A DNA stretch of 64,000 nt from Impatiens glandulifera (Eukaryota > Streptophyta > Magnoliopsida > Ericales > Balsaminaceae). A program made the translations under genes and the position numbers. Where the stretch lies: contig NC_061865.1 of the NCBI RefSeq assembly GCF_907164915.1, positions 54,642,587-54,706,586 of the forward strand, given 5' to 3'. Below the pieces are notes generated by a model. It had not been told where the DNA came from and made no database searches. It saw nothing but the letters and a program-made list of their open reading frames with translations. Of the stretch, positions 25,001-36,369 are shown in pieces (the stretch's first letter is position 1; each line of letters begins with the position of its first letter).

Positions 25001-25193
25001 TACAACTTTGGGTTAAAAATATAACCCGCAAACACACTCAATCAATTTAATTGGCAGAGCTCCGAGAAATCCACTAACTGACCCATATAATGAATGTGTT
25101 TGTGAAGGGACAGTTACATGGTACAATGGAGAATCAGTAAAGAGTATTGATGATATGCATTATATTATATTGGAAGATCCTGAGAATCAATAA
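22012..25193 (+). CDS. NIPA-family magnesium transporter (DUF803), complete, nine exons
   Basis: This is a probable multi-pass membrane Mg2+ transporter of the NIPA family, likely at the plasma membrane or early endosome. Exons: 22012-22135, 22534-22590, 22673-22763, 22840-23000, 23749-23876, 23967-24104, 24192-24284, 24389-24503 and 25108-25193. They join to 331 codons including stop (330 residues), the usual plant length. Family marks are the N-terminal [20 protein letters not shown], then [52 protein letters not shown], the [26 protein letters not shown] segment (given in part here) and a hydrophilic tail. About nine hydrophobic segments are visible. All junctions have GT-AG and matching phase. 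The first ATG opens the frame after a CT-rich leader. Confidence 0.93.
24630..24975. repeat. Diverged tandem duplication in the last NIPA intron
   Basis: Two stretches of about 160 bp (near 24632-24790 and 24808-24970) share blocks in the same order: GATTATAAAAT-GAAATT, TATATGC-AACTGAT-AGAT, and TAACACGAT followed by AATGAGAA-TGAACC. They have drifted well apart. It makes this intron (24504-25107) longer than most others in the gene. Confidence 0.6.
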
Positions 25194-25198
25194 TGGAA

Positions 25199-25284
25199 GT
25201 TTCAACATATCATGATCCTAGCTGTATCTGAAATCGACAATGTTTCAAGATATCATCATCCTAGCTGTATCTGAAATCGACAAT
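25199..25284 (+). repeat. 43-bp tandem duplication in the NIPA 3' UTR
   Basis: Two copies of 43 bp (25199-25241 and 25242-25284) lie just after the stop codon and differ at two positions. Both contain ATCCTAGCTGTATCTGAAAT. Confidence 0.9.
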
Positions 25285-25618
25285 GAGGCGGTTGGGTGAA
25301 GACTTTTGTATTCTTTTGTGATAGAATCTGCACATAACAATTCTTTCATTTCTTTATGTAGTCTATTTTTTTTCTTTCTTTTTTCCCCTTTCTTTGGCTC
25401 TCTGAGTTATGTATACTTTTGAAAATGATGAAGAAGCATTTTTATGATTATTTTTCTTTCTTTCAAACAATCCCAAATTCGAATTGCAATCAAAAACAAA
25501 AACACTATATTGATATCTTACATCCAAAATAAATGATATCATTGCAAACCTAAGTGATCATAATCATTGTTGGCTTCAAATGAAAATATCAAAACAAAAT
25601 CACAACACAAATGTTATC

Positions 25619-25678
25619 GTGCTCTTATGTGTAAGGAGAAGGAAGGTTGTGTTCTTATGTGTAAGGAGAAGCAAGGTT
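25619..25678. repeat. 30-bp tandem duplication
   Basis: Two copies of 30 bp (25619-25648, 25649-25678), with the core CTTATGTGTAAGGAGAAG, differ at two bases. The surrounding 25285-26100 shows no gene. Confidence 0.85.
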
Positions 25679-26102
25679 GATCAGTACTTTTACATTGTCT
25701 TGGGGTGACTAGTATTTAAATTTTTTTACAGTATTATTGTGATTAATTGAGTGATACTTGAATATTTAGATAGTTGTTGGAAAGTTTGAAATGACAAACC
25801 TACATATTTGAGTTACAATCTCAATTATTTGTTGGTGAACTATCTGTTTTAACCATCGTTGTCGTCCGATTCATATCATTTATAATTATATTATTATGAT
25901 GTTTTTGATATTTATTTCGGTTAGCCGGTGAAGTTGATAATTAACTGTTCTTCTCGAGAATTTACAAGTTCAATAATCTATTGGATCTATTAGATAATAT
26001 GATTGTATTATATTATTATTATTATTATTATTTTTATATCATACTTTTTCGTTTTTTTAAACGATTTTTTATCATTTGGAATATAGATAAACCATTTAAA
26101 TA

Positions 26103-26634
26103 TAGGCTAAAATAACAAATTATGTCTCTTTAGTGAGGTCAATTGCAATTTGAGATATTTTTTTTCGAACTTCACAATTAATTGTAATTTGGGACATTTT
26201 TTTTTCTTTCGAATTTCACAAATTGAGACTCATTATTAGGGGTAATTACAATTTAAGACATTTTCTTTCGAATCTTACAATTTCAGGTTCCGTATTGTTA
26301 GGTTTGTAGAAATGAGATTTTTCCATATCCGTAAAAAAAATGTAATATTAATTTTTTAATTATAAAGACTACGTAATATATTTATTTGACGTAACGTGGG
26401 AAAAACTTCATTTTGTACAAACTTATAATACAAACCCCCAAATTATGAGGTTCGAAAAAATAAGTCTTAAATTGTATTTGATCCCAATAAGGAGTCCCAA
26501 ATAGTGAGGTTCGAAAGATGATGTTTCAAATTGTAATTTACCTCTAATAAGAAGCTCCAAATTGTGAGATTCAAAAAAAGAGGTCCCAAATTTCAATTAG
26601 CCTTCAATAAAGAGATCCACTTTGTTATTTTGGC

Positions 26635-26638
<4 letters not shown>
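26103..26638. mobile_element. Array-type hairpin MITE, short form, outside the array
   Basis: The left end AGGCTAAAATAACAAATTATG is matched by the complement of the right end (TTGTTATTTTGGCAT). Both arms are built from a ~50-55 bp unit with CAATTGCAATTTGAGA and CTCACAATTTGG. The central spacer present in the longer copies is missing. It is followed directly by (TA)n. This is the most diverged copy. Confidence 0.7.

Positions 26639-26700
<62 letters not shown>
26637..26700. repeat. (TA)n microsatellite
   Basis: About 32 TA units directly at the end of a MITE. Confidence 0.95.
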
Positions 26701-26704
<4 letters not shown>

Positions 26705-26705
26705 A

Positions 26706-27182
26706 TCTGCTCTGGATGGCAATGGGACGGTTCGGAGCGGGGAATGCATTACCATCTCCGTCCCGTTTTTATTTTGGGGAATTTTTTAATACCATCCCCG
26801 CCCCGTTCGATTTTATTCAGTTTCGAGAAATACCCGCGGGGCACCGTTAATAAAATATTTTAAAAAATAAATTATATAAACATATTTTTTAATATAATAT
26901 ATATTGTAATATAATAAAATTTTATATTATTATAAAGAAATAAATTTAATACTTTTATAAAATATAATGAATAAATAAATATATTAGTGATTTAATATAT
27001 TTAATTATATTTATAGTGTTTGGGGCATAATCGGGGTGTAATCGGGGTGTGATCGGGGCGGGGCGGGGTATGAGACACAAATACCATCTCCGTCCCATTC
27101 CCGTTCGGTTTCGGGGAAAAACTGTCCCAAACAGGATAATTCGGTTCGTTTTCGCGGTGCAGTTTCAAATTGTCATTGGATT
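26706..27182. mobile_element. GC-rich hAT-like MITE
   Basis: The left part carries GGAATGCATTACCATCTCCGTCCCG and the right part repeats ACCATCTCCGTCCCATTCCCG together with GGGGCGGGGCGGGG. Ends TGGATGGCAATGGGACGG and GTCATTGGA are weakly complementary. Such elements with ACCATCCCCGCCCCG motifs are common in plant genomes and are usually classed as non-autonomous hAT. Exact ends are uncertain. Confidence 0.55.
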
Positions 27183-27804
27183 CGATGTATTAGTTTTTTT
27201 TTCAAGATTTTATTCTAAAAGCTAATCAACTATCCAATGATCCTTTTTATATATTTAAATACTAAAATTATAATTTAATTATATAGAATTAATTTATTTT
27301 AAAAATAAAGAATATTTTTGACTTTTAATCATAAAAAAAACTGTTTAAATTTAATCAAAATGATTTTAGGAAAAAAAAAAAAACAACAACCACTGTATGG
27401 GTATTGTCACACTCACTATATGGGATGAATTATTAAGTTTTCCTATGATTTGTTATTCAAAAAATAAATTATTTTGTTAAAAACAAAAATAATAATAATG
27501 GAAGTTTAAGAGACCGGTGATAAGAGTCGGATTAAGAGACTAAGATGTCACATGTTCAATTCTGTCTAAAAATATTTTGAATAGAAGCAAGGGACATGAC
27601 TATCGAGTAACACACTAGCCCTCCTTAATTAAAAAAATAAAATAATAACAATAATAATAATGATAAAAAATATTCTACACGAATTGTGTTGGGTGTGTCT
27701 CACCTCTATGCATTAAACCTTCAATGATCGATATAAACTATTATAAGTGAGTTGCACTTAAATCACTTAATTCATTAATATTGTTAAAAAAGTATATGTC
27801 CAAA

Positions 27805-27808
<4 letters not shown>
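27183..27808. repeat. Spacer block, first and most diverged copy
   Basis: This matches the spacer blocks near 36740-37430, 41452-42160, 46596-47320 and 56460-57196, as far as the (TA)n that follows. It includes a tRNA-like box-B resemblance (ATGTTCAATTCTGTC near 27549), too weak to call a SINE. Confidence 0.6.

Positions 27809-27855
<47 letters not shown>
27809..27855. repeat. (TA)n microsatellite
   Basis: About 23 TA units between the spacer block and a hairpin MITE. Confidence 0.95.
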
Positions 27856-27859
<4 letters not shown>

Positions 27860-28582
27860 AAATAATAAAGTTAGGCTCTTAATTGAGGGTAATTGCAATT
27901 TGGGACCTCTTCTTTTGAGTCTCATAATTTGGGATTTCTTATTGGAAGTCAATTGCAATTTGAAATCTCTTCTTTTGAACCTTACAATTTGAGCTCCTTA
28001 TTAGAGTCAATTGCAATTTGGGACCTCTTATTTTGAGTCTCACAATTTGGGGCTCTGTATTGTCAAATTTGTACAAAATAAGGTTTTACTATAATGAATG
28101 TTTGTCAAAAAATGTATTACGTGACCTTTATAATTAAAAATTTAACTGTGACACATAATTCTTAATGTCATAAGTCCGACTTAACTTTATTTCATCGCTA
28201 GGTGAAGAGGAAGAGAGTTAGTGTAGGGTGAGGGTAGTTGAACGTCACGAGGTAAAGGGTAGATGAGTCAAACTAGGGTGAAAGAGATGAAGTTTAATTT
28301 GAGTTGGGATGAATGTAGGAATTTTATTTATTTATTTATTTTTAATGAATTAAAATTTGTTTTAAAAAATAAGTAGCATTTAGAAGTACAAGTCACTGTT
28401 AACATTTTTTTTTGATAGACGTCCATGTCCATTATGACAAAATCTCATTTTGTACAAATCTGACAATGTGGAACCCAATATATGAGGTTCGAAAGAAGAT
28501 GTCGCAAATTGTGAAGTTTGAAATAAGATATCTTAAATTGCAATTGGTCCCAATAAGGAGTTATAATTTGTTATTTTGACCT
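27856..28582. mobile_element. Hairpin MITE, long form
   Basis: Ends GCCGAAATAATAAAGTTAGG and the complement of TTTGTTATTTTGACC. The central spacer with GTGTAGGGTGAGGGTAGTTGA is retained. It ends 362 bp before the first peptide gene. Confidence 0.8.
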
Positions 28583-28943
28583 ATATAAATATAAATGGAT
28601 ATATATCCATGTAAATATAGATATATATGAATATATTAACTAGTGAAAAGTATCATGTCATTCAATTAAGATTTTAAAAAAAGTGAATTGATTGAGATTT
28701 GAAAACTTTTAAATTACTTTTTTTTAATATTGATAAGCATTCACACAATTTCAAAACATTTTTTTTTTAAAAATATTTATAATCTTACTTTTTCTATGTA
28801 CATTAATATTAATGATATTTCTTATAAATAATATTATATTAGGGTTTATATCTAATCTTCACCTATAAATAGTTGAATTCATATTATATTAATTTACAAA
28901 TACAAAGAAGTAAAAAATTCCTAGAGAAAGAGAATATTTGGTC

Positions 28944-29192
28944 ATGGCAATTTCACAAATAAGATCTTCTTTCATCATTCTTTGTCTATTGTGCATTTGT
29001 GTTGGTTATGTGTACAGCATAATTGAGTATGATGAAAAAGATGTAACCATAGGAAAGTGTGATACCTTCAATACCGTCAAGAACTGCTTTCAAACTTGCT
29101 TGAAAAAGGGGTTTACAAAGGGTGGAAGATGTAATGTCAGGAGTTTTGCATTGGACATCCCTACTATATCGTGTGATTGTATTTCTAACTAA
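28944..29192 (+). CDS. Secreted six-cysteine defensin-like peptide, copy 1
   Basis: This gene encodes an 82-residue precursor in one exon. The start is the ATG at 28944 (GTCATGGCA), 80 bp after a TATA box (28864-28871). An in-frame TTG six bases earlier is not a plausible start. Residues 1 to about 24 form a signal peptide (FIILCLLCICVGYVYS). The mature part has six cysteines, C-X8-C-X3-C-X10-C-X13-C-X1-C. The CXXXC, KGGRC and final CDC arrangement fits the cysteine-stabilised alpha-beta fold of plant defensin-like/LCR peptides. Such peptides act outside the cell in defence or in cell signalling, including pollen-pistil contact. Which one applies here is unknown. It has three more residues between the first two cysteines than the other copies and IIEYDEK for ITEYGEK. 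No intron is seen, though many family members have one near the signal peptide end. Confidence 0.82.
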   Translation: MAISQIRSSFIILCLLCICVGYVYSIIEYDEKDVTIGKCDTFNTVKNCFQTCLKKGFTKGGRCNVRSFALDIPTISCDCISN

Positions 29193-29985
29193 TTGCTCTA
29201 GTCTTTCTCTATTGAAAGCTTCTTCAATACAAGGCCATAACCGATCATTTGTTTGATTAATTCCAATAATTGGGTCCTCAAAAATTTCGATATAAACCCG
29301 ACATAAGAGGATATTTCGTCTATTTATTAATAATTTATTTATTAATAATATTTGTTTTAATATAATATATTTATTTATTTAAATGTATTATTGAATTATT
29401 TTGTTGTGTATGAACTATTAATATATATACTTAATTTTATTTTAATATTATTAAATGAATGAGAAAAGATTGGGGGTTAAATATGTAAAATTGATAAATA
29501 TATAGATAATATTAATAATGTTAAATGGTTAGTGTAAAAAATAAATATTCTTTTAAATTTTAGAAATAATTTTTGAAATGCAGATGAATTACTGTTTACA
29601 CGTTTACTATATTTTTTGAGTTTGAGAATGAATATTTGGGTTGAAGATAGTCTTATTGGTCATGCACTTTTGAAAATTGCTAAAATATTTGAATTCCATA
29701 CTGTTTTTCAAGTCATGTGTCTTTTTTCTGGGTCAATTCAAAGTTCCCAATAAAAATATTATGGTTTGAAATTCTAAAAAAAAATTAGTGTGCAAAATGA
29801 AGACATGATTTGCATTAAAAGATAAAATAATTATAATGATAAGAAAAAATTATCCTACAGCAATTGTGTTGGGTTTCTCACTTCTGAGCATTTTACCTTC
29901 AATGATCGATATAAACTATTAAAAGTGAGAGTAGAACTTAAATTGCTTAATTGATTAATATTGTTCAAAAGTATCATGTCCAAAT
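29193..29985. repeat. Downstream block of A unit 1
   Basis: This is the shared 3' flank (AATTCCAATAATTGGGTCC, ACCCGACATAAGAGGATAT, GATAATATTAATAA, GTCATG..CTTTTTTC), found after nearly every A and B body. It is non-coding. Confidence 0.75.
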
Positions 29986-30002
29986 ATATATATATATATA
30001 TA

Positions 30003-30490
30003 AGGTCTAAATAACAAGGTTGGACTCCTTATTGGAGGCTTATTGCAAGTTGAGACATCTTCTTTTGAATCTCATAATTTGGAGCTTCTTATTAAAGGTC
30101 AATTGTAATTTGAGACCTTTATTTTTGAACCTCACAATTTGGGTTTCTTATTGGGGTCAATTGTAATTTGGGACATTTTATTTTGAGACTCACAATTTGG
30201 GGCTCTACATTGTCAGGTTTGTACAAAATGAGATTTTGCCTAACGAAAATGAATGTTTATCAGAAATATATTACGTGGCCCTTTTATTTTTTAAGACGTC
30301 CATGTCCGCTATAACAAAATCTCATTTTGTACAAACCTGACAATTTGGAGTCCCATTTTATGAGGTTCGAAAGAAGAGGTCCCAAATTGTGAGGTTCGAA
30401 AGAAAATGTCCCAAATTGTGAAGTTTGAAATAAAATATCCCAAATTGCCATTGGTCTCCAATAAAGAGCCATAATTTGTTATTTCGACAT
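30003..30490. mobile_element. Hairpin MITE, short form lacking the central spacer
   Basis: It starts GGTCTAAATAACAAGGTTGG and ends TTTGTTATTTCGAC. The arms are joined at about 30290 where the longer copies have some 300 bp of centre. It lies 382 bp before the second peptide gene. Confidence 0.78.
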
Positions 30491-30791
30491 ATATAAATAT
30501 AAATATAAATATAAATATAAATATGGAGATATTAATTAGTTAATCCTAACATGTCATTCATGTCATTCAATTAGGATTCGAAAAAATGTGACATAGATTG
30601 AGATTTGAAAACTTTTAGATTATTAAGAATTTAAAAATTTCATGTTATACTTTTTTATAAACATTAATAATATTTATAGGGATTCACACAATTTCAAAAA
30701 ATATATATATTTATAATCTTCCTTTTTCTATCAACAATAATGATATTTCTTATAAATAATATTATATTAGGGTTTATATCTAATCTTCACC

Positions 30792-30799
30792 AATAAAGA
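30792..30799 (+). promoter_or_regulatory. Mutated TATA box of peptide copy 2
   Basis: The other copies read CCTATAAATAG 80 bp before the ATG. Here the same place reads CCAATAAAGAG, so two positions of the TATA core are changed. This copy may be weakly transcribed or silent. Confidence 0.65.
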
Positions 30800-30871
30800 G
30801 TTGAATTCATATTATATTAATTTACAAATAAAAAGAAGTAAAAAATTCCTAGAGAAAGAGAATATTTGGTC

Positions 30872-31105
30872 ATGACAATTTCACAAATAAGATCTTTTTT
30901 CTTCATTCTTTGTCTATTGTCCATTTGTGTTGGTTCCATGTACCGCATAACAGAGTATGGTGAAAAAGATGTAACCATAGGGGAGTGTGATACCGTCCAG
31001 AAGTGCTTTCAAAATTGCTTGAACAAGGGGTTTACAAAGGGTGGAAAATGTTATGTCAGGCGTTTTCGCCTCCCTTTTATATCGTGTGATTGTGTTCCTA
31101 ACTAA
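30872..31105 (+). CDS. Secreted six-cysteine defensin-like peptide, copy 2 (diverged)
   Basis: A 77-residue precursor starts at ATG 30872 (GTCATGACA). The signal peptide FFFILCLLSICVGSMYR is followed by six cysteines, C-X5-C-X3-C-X10-C-X11-C-X1-C. It is the most diverged intact copy: KGGKCYVRRFRLPFISCDCVPN replaces the KGGRCHVRSITHPFPIISCDCISN end of the others, and it is two residues shorter in the last loop. All six cysteines are kept, so the fold should be kept too. Its TATA box is mutated and its downstream flank is unlike that of all other copies, so it has had a separate history. It has no neighbour B unit directly before it. Confidence 0.8.
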   Translation: MTISQIRSFFFILCLLSICVGSMYRITEYGEKDVTIGECDTVQKCFQNCLNKGFTKGGKCYVRRFRLPFISCDCVPN

Positions 31106-32490
31106 TTGTACTATTTTTATGTCTAAATAAGATAAATAAATTGATGTCAATCATTTATGTATTTGTGATGAGAACAATAAATAATATTATTTGGGTCTCT
31201 TTATGAAGATATTTTTATTAAGTTAACTTCACAATTATAAATTATTGTTTCGACAAGAATGATGATATTTTAGAGTGTGTCTAGAACATTCAAACACAAC
31301 AAACAAACTGAAGTATGAACATTCAAATGAATGAATATATATATCTAAATTTTTTATTCCAAATAAGAGTTAGAAGGAGTGTGTCTAAATTTTTATGTTT
31401 TGTAATTTAGAATTTACTAAAACATAAAAACCTCAAACACTCTAAGCTTGAAGGTAATAATGATGAAAACTCTCCTTGGCTCCTCGCTATCCCTAAGCAA
31501 TCTAGGATCCTATCAAATGACATTCTAGACCTAATAGTTAAAACCCCTAACCCAATTCTTATATTCTAGCTTCAATTCCAAAATACCCTTTGTTGGTTTA
31601 AGCTTCTTCATGGTAAATTAGAGACTTATGGTTGATGACAAGGCACGATGTAGTTAGAATCTTACTCTTTGGATCCATTGGAGTACGTAGCAATTTACCA
31701 TTTCAGAAATATTGTCGCAAACAGTTTTATATTTTAAAAAATTTCGGGTATATCGGGCAGTTCCGGCATGTTCTTGTTGATGGTGGAGGTGAGCCCCGGT
31801 CGTTACTTAATTTTTCTCGCAAAATTAGAAAAAGAGATTAATGGATTCGATGCTTGGTTACATGAGTATCGACGCTATGTCTCGCAACGTTCTTCTAGTT
31901 AGACAAACTATACAACGATATTTTTGGCCCTTTAAAAATTTAATTCCGCTTTACATCTTAGTTTGAGTTTTTTTTGGTTATCGTGCCAACCCTAGTATTA
32001 AGGATGGTTAATAAGAACAATATATTGTACGAGCAATAATGAAATCATAAGATAATGGTACATACAAACACAACATCTAAAAAACGTTCATAAATTCATG
32101 ATAAAAAGACGGTAGTAAATTATTTTGTGCTCACAAATATATCGATTTCTTAATTTTATGAAACATAATTTAGGAGTTATGACTCCGTAAAATTGAGAAA
32201 ATTATGTTTTTCGGCCAAACATGCCATTATCAAGAAATTATTATTATTATTTTTTTATCTTTTATGAAAATTAATTTCATGCATTTTTTATTTTTTTATT
32301 TTTTTAATTTTTTTTTATTTCAATCTAAACAATGTTTTTAGGTGATCTAAGCTCGTAATTTATTTAGTATACAACATTATAAATGTTTTTGCACAATTCT
32401 TAAGAAAAGGTTCAAGAACATAATTTTAACAAATAAATTTTTTTTTTTTTCAATTTCTACCTTTTTATTGAAGTTAAATTAAGGGATTTT
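31106..32490. other. Unique non-array segment after peptide copy 2
   Basis: This stretch is not matched elsewhere in the array. Two parts have a less AT-rich look (31440-31620 and 31620-31850). The second contains an open frame of 69 codons (31632-31841) with no recognisable domain. It may be debris of an unknown element. Confidence 0.5.
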
Positions 32491-33542
32491 GTAAATTTAT
32501 AAAAAAAATTAAATTAGTTTAGTTTGTTTAATTTTTAATTAATTCACACTTAAGAGACAAAAAGTCACGAGTTCAATTCCATCTAGAAGCGCTTTGAGTT
32601 TAAGCGGTGATATTTCTTCTTTAATTCAATTTTTTAAAATTAATTCACTGTATTCACAATATTTCAAGTGAAAGCTCAAAAGTGAAGTAAAATGAATTTT
32701 ATTGAAATTAAAATTAAAAATGCAAATAAAATAGCTCAAGGTATAGCTCAAGGCCAAGATTCCTAACCGGATGATGGAGCTCTTTGGGAAATAAATTGCA
32801 AAAGAATTAAGCAAGAACTAGAATGAGAAGATTGATGAGACAAACTCGGTATTCTTTCGCGAAAAAATATTTGGGGGATTCAATACGAGCTTCTATGGTT
32901 TTTAGGGGTATGAGAATGTTGAGAGTCATTATCTTTACAAGGCTCATATATGGTATTTATGTTCCTACAAGAAAAAAGTGGCCAAATTCTAACCCTAGGT
33001 GGATCACTAGAATATTCTAAAAATGCACCAATGAATAAAAAACGAATTAGGGCATCTCCAACGGGCACTCATAATTAATGAGTTTTGCGTGTCCTTATTT
33101 CCTCCATCCGTCCGACAAAAATAAATGCATAATACGTTTATACCCCCTCTCTCTCCTCCGGCCAAACACATATATGCCTATACACTATTCATTTGGCCAT
33201 TTTTTCAAAATGGCCCTTAAACTATATATATATAATTTTTAATTTCTTTATATGCAAATTGATCATTCAACTTATTTTATGAATCTTCCAAGTTAAGAGA
33301 AAAGGAGGAGATACTAAGGGATATTGTCCAACAGAATTTGGAGTTGGATTTTCTGATTCGAAAGAGTCATAGTTGAAAATTTGATTTCTCCTACTACTTG
33401 TGAAACAATCTTTAAATTTTTAAATTTTTTTACAATGTTTCACACATGATCGAACTTTCAACCTGTTTTGAATTTATAATCTTTCGTGAACAACACTTTA
33501 ACTTTGAGCATATGTGAAGTTCAAATAATTAAATACAAACCG
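32491..33542. repeat. Block C, forward copy
   Basis: This ~1.05-kb block is present in reverse at 51529-52640. It includes a promoter- or LTR-like stretch (32770-33060), the motif AGGGCATCTCCAACGGG at 33050-33066, a sequence often seen at the ends of plant Tourist/Harbinger-like elements, and a CT-rich part. I could not find a matching opposite end. No gene is supported. Confidence 0.7.
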
Positions 33543-33735
33543 AAAAAAAAATCGAATCCCAAAATTTATTAATACTCACAATATCTTCATTTGAAACACT
33601 GCTTTGATGCATATTCTTAATTTGTTTTATGCATGTATGAAATATCTTTGCTGCTATTTTGATAATATCTAGTTGGGCTTGCATAGATCTTTTAGTACGA
33701 ATCTCTCAATGCTCCCGTCTTTCTCTATTGAAAAC
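33543..33735 (-). pseudogene. B-unit ORF remnant 1 (Myb/SANT-like, Harbinger-associated?)
   Basis: Read on the minus strand this aligns with the other five B bodies. The shared reading includes QARLD.I, CIKQIENMH and SNEDIVNIN, interrupted by stops. It occupies the position that the peptide gene has in A units. Confidence 0.5.
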
Positions 33736-34520
33736 TTCTTCAATACGAGAGCTTAATCGGTCATTTGTTTGATTAATTCCAATAATTGTTTTCTCAAAAA
33801 TTTCATATAAACCCGACATAAGAGGATATCCTCATCTAGATTATTAATAATGTTTGTTTTAATATAATATGTTTGTTTATTTAAATGTATTATTGAATTA
33901 TTTTGTTATGTATGAATTATTAATATATATAATTAATTTCATCTTAATTTTACTAATTGAATGAGAAAAGATTGGGGTTAAATATGTAAAGTTGATAAAT
34001 ATATAGATAATATTAATAAGGTTAAATGGTTAGTGTAAGAAAGGAATATTCTAAAAATATTCTTTTAAGTTTGGAAATAAAATTTTGGGTTGAAGATAAA
34101 TTACTGTTATTAAATATTTATTGCATTTTGGGTTTCAGAATGATTTTTTTGATTAGAGATAATCTTATTAGTCATCATGTCTTTTTAAAAATTGCTAAAA
34201 TATTTGAATTCCACATATTTTTTCAGTCATGTGGCTTTTTTTTCGAATCAATTCAGAGTTCTCAATTAAAGTATTATGGTTTGAAGTTCTAAAAAAAAAA
34301 ATGAGTAGAGTGCAAAACAAAAATATGACTTGCATTAAAAAATAAAATAATTATAATGATAAAAAAAATATGCTACAGTAATTGTGTTGAGTTTCTCACA
34401 TCTGAGCATTGTACCTTCAATGATCGGTATAAATTATTATAAGTGAGAGTATAACTTAAATTTGCTTAATTGATTAATATTGTTTAAAAGTATCATGTCC
34501 AAATAAATGTATATATATAA

Positions 34521-35263
34521 GGTCAAAATAACAAGGTTGGACTCCTTATTGGGGCTTATACATATTCTTTTGAGTCTCATAATTTGGAGCTTCTTATTGG
34601 AGGTAAATTGAAATTTGAGACCTTTATTTTTGAACCTCATCATTTGAGTTTCTTATTAGGGCCAATTGCAATTTAGGATATTTTATCTTGAGCTTCACAA
34701 TTTAGGGTTCTACATTGTCAAGTTTGTACAATTTATGTGGTTTTGCCATAGCAGAAATAGATGTTTGTCAAAAATATATTACGTGGTCCTTTTAATTAAA
34801 ATTTTAATAGTGACACAAAATTCTTTTAATTAAAAATTTAATAGTGACACAAAATTCTGAATGTTATAAGTCCGACTCAACTTAATTTCATCGCTATGTA
34901 AAGAAGAGGAGAGTTAGTGTAGGGTGAGGGTGGTTGAGCGTCACGAGATGATAAGTAGAGGAGTCAAACTAGGGATTAAATTTAATTTGAGTTGAGATGA
35001 ATGTAAGATTTTTTTTTGTTGAAAAATGAATTAAAATTTAGTTTAAAAAATATGTGGCATTTAGAAGTACATGTCACAAATAATATTTTTTTTAAGAAGT
35101 TCATGTGTGTTATGAAAAAAAATATTATTTTGTACAAACTTGACAATGTGGTACTCCAATTTATGAGATTCGAAAGAAAATGTCCCAAATTGTGAAGTTT
35201 GAAAAAATTATCCCATATTGCCATTGGTCCAATAAAGAGCTATAATTTATTATTTTAGCTTAT
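34521..35263. mobile_element. Hairpin MITE, long form
   Basis: It starts GGTCAAAATAACAAGGTTGG and ends TATTATTTTAGC. The central GTGTAGGGTGAGGGTGGTTGA is present. It lies 324 bp before peptide copy 3. Confidence 0.8.
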
Positions 35264-35586
35264 ATAATTCAATTTGGATTTGAAAAAATGTGACATAGAT
35301 TGAGATTTGAAAACTTTTAGATTATTAAGAAATTTTAAAAATTTAATGTTAAGCTTTTTTATTAACATCAATAATATTGAAAGGGATTCACACAATTTCA
35401 AAAAATATATATATTTTAAATATTTATAATCTTACTTTTTCTATCAACGTTAATGATATTTTTTTTTATAAATAATATTATATTAGGTTTATATCTAATC
35501 TTCACCTATAAATAGTTGAATTCATCTTATATTAATTTACAAGTACAAAGAAGTAAAAAAATCCTAGAGAAGGAGAATATTTGGTC

Positions 35587-35826
35587 ATGGCAATTTCACA
35601 AATAAGATCTTCTTTCTTCATTCTCTGTCTATTGTGCATTTGTGTTGGTTCAGTGTACAGCATAACAGAGTATGGTGAAAAAGATGTAGCCATAGGGTTG
35701 TGTGATACCGTCCAGAACTGCTTTCAAACTTGCTTGAACAAGGGGTTTACAAAGGGTGGAAGATGTCATGTCAGGAGTATCACCCATCCCTTCCCTATTA
35801 TATCGTGTGATTGTATTTCTAACTAA
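35587..35826 (+). CDS. Secreted six-cysteine defensin-like peptide, copy 3
   Basis: A 79-residue precursor starts at ATG 35587, 80 bp after TATAAATA (35507-35514). The signal peptide (about residues 1-24, FFILCLLCICVGSVYS) is followed by a mature peptide starting near ITEYGEKD with C-X5-C-X3-C-X10-C-X13-C-X1-C. The protein is identical to those at 49294-49533 and 61262-61501. Its DNA, leader (CAAGTACAAAG, GAGAAGGAGAAT) and promoter are also the same as the 49-kb copy, so these two come from a very recent segmental duplication. It is expected to be secreted and disulphide-bonded. Function is unknown beyond the defensin-like family. Confidence 0.85.
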   Translation: MAISQIRSSFFILCLLCICVGSVYSITEYGEKDVAIGLCDTVQNCFQTCLNKGFTKGGRCHVRSITHPFPIISCDCISN

Positions 35827-36369
35827 TTGCTCCAGTCTTTCTTTATTGAAAGTTTACTTCAATACGAGACAATAATCGATCATTTGCTTGATTAATTTCA
35901 ATAATTGGGTGCTCAAAAATTTCAATATAAACTCGACATAAGAGGATATCCTCATCTATTTATTAATAATGTTTGTTTTAATATAATATATTTATTTATT
36001 TAAATGTATTATTGAATTATTTTGTTGTGTATGAATTATTAATATATATATTTAATTTTATCTTATTTTATTAAATGAATAAGAAAAAGATTGGGGTTAA
36101 ATATGTAAAATTTATAAATATATAGATAATATTAATAAAGTTAAATAGTTAGGGTAAAAAATATATATTCTAAAAATATTCTTTTAAGTTTTACACGTTT
36201 ATTACATTTTTTTTTGGTTTGAGAATGAATATTTAGGTTGAAGATAGTCTTATGGTCATGTCCTTTTCAAAATTGCTAAAATATTTGAGTTCTAAAAAAA
36301 AAATGAGTAGTGTGCAAAACAAAGACATGACTTGCATTAAAAAATAAAATAATTATAGTGATAAAAAAA

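Noticed and set aside
27549..27565. Box-B-like GTTCAATTC motifs (also near 32572 and 52565)
   Set aside because: No box A at the right distance and no tRNA-like fold; not called as tRNA or SINE.
28938..28943. TTG start two codons before the ATG in all peptide genes
   Set aside because: Non-ATG start is not needed; the ATG has good context, and the signal peptide is complete from it.
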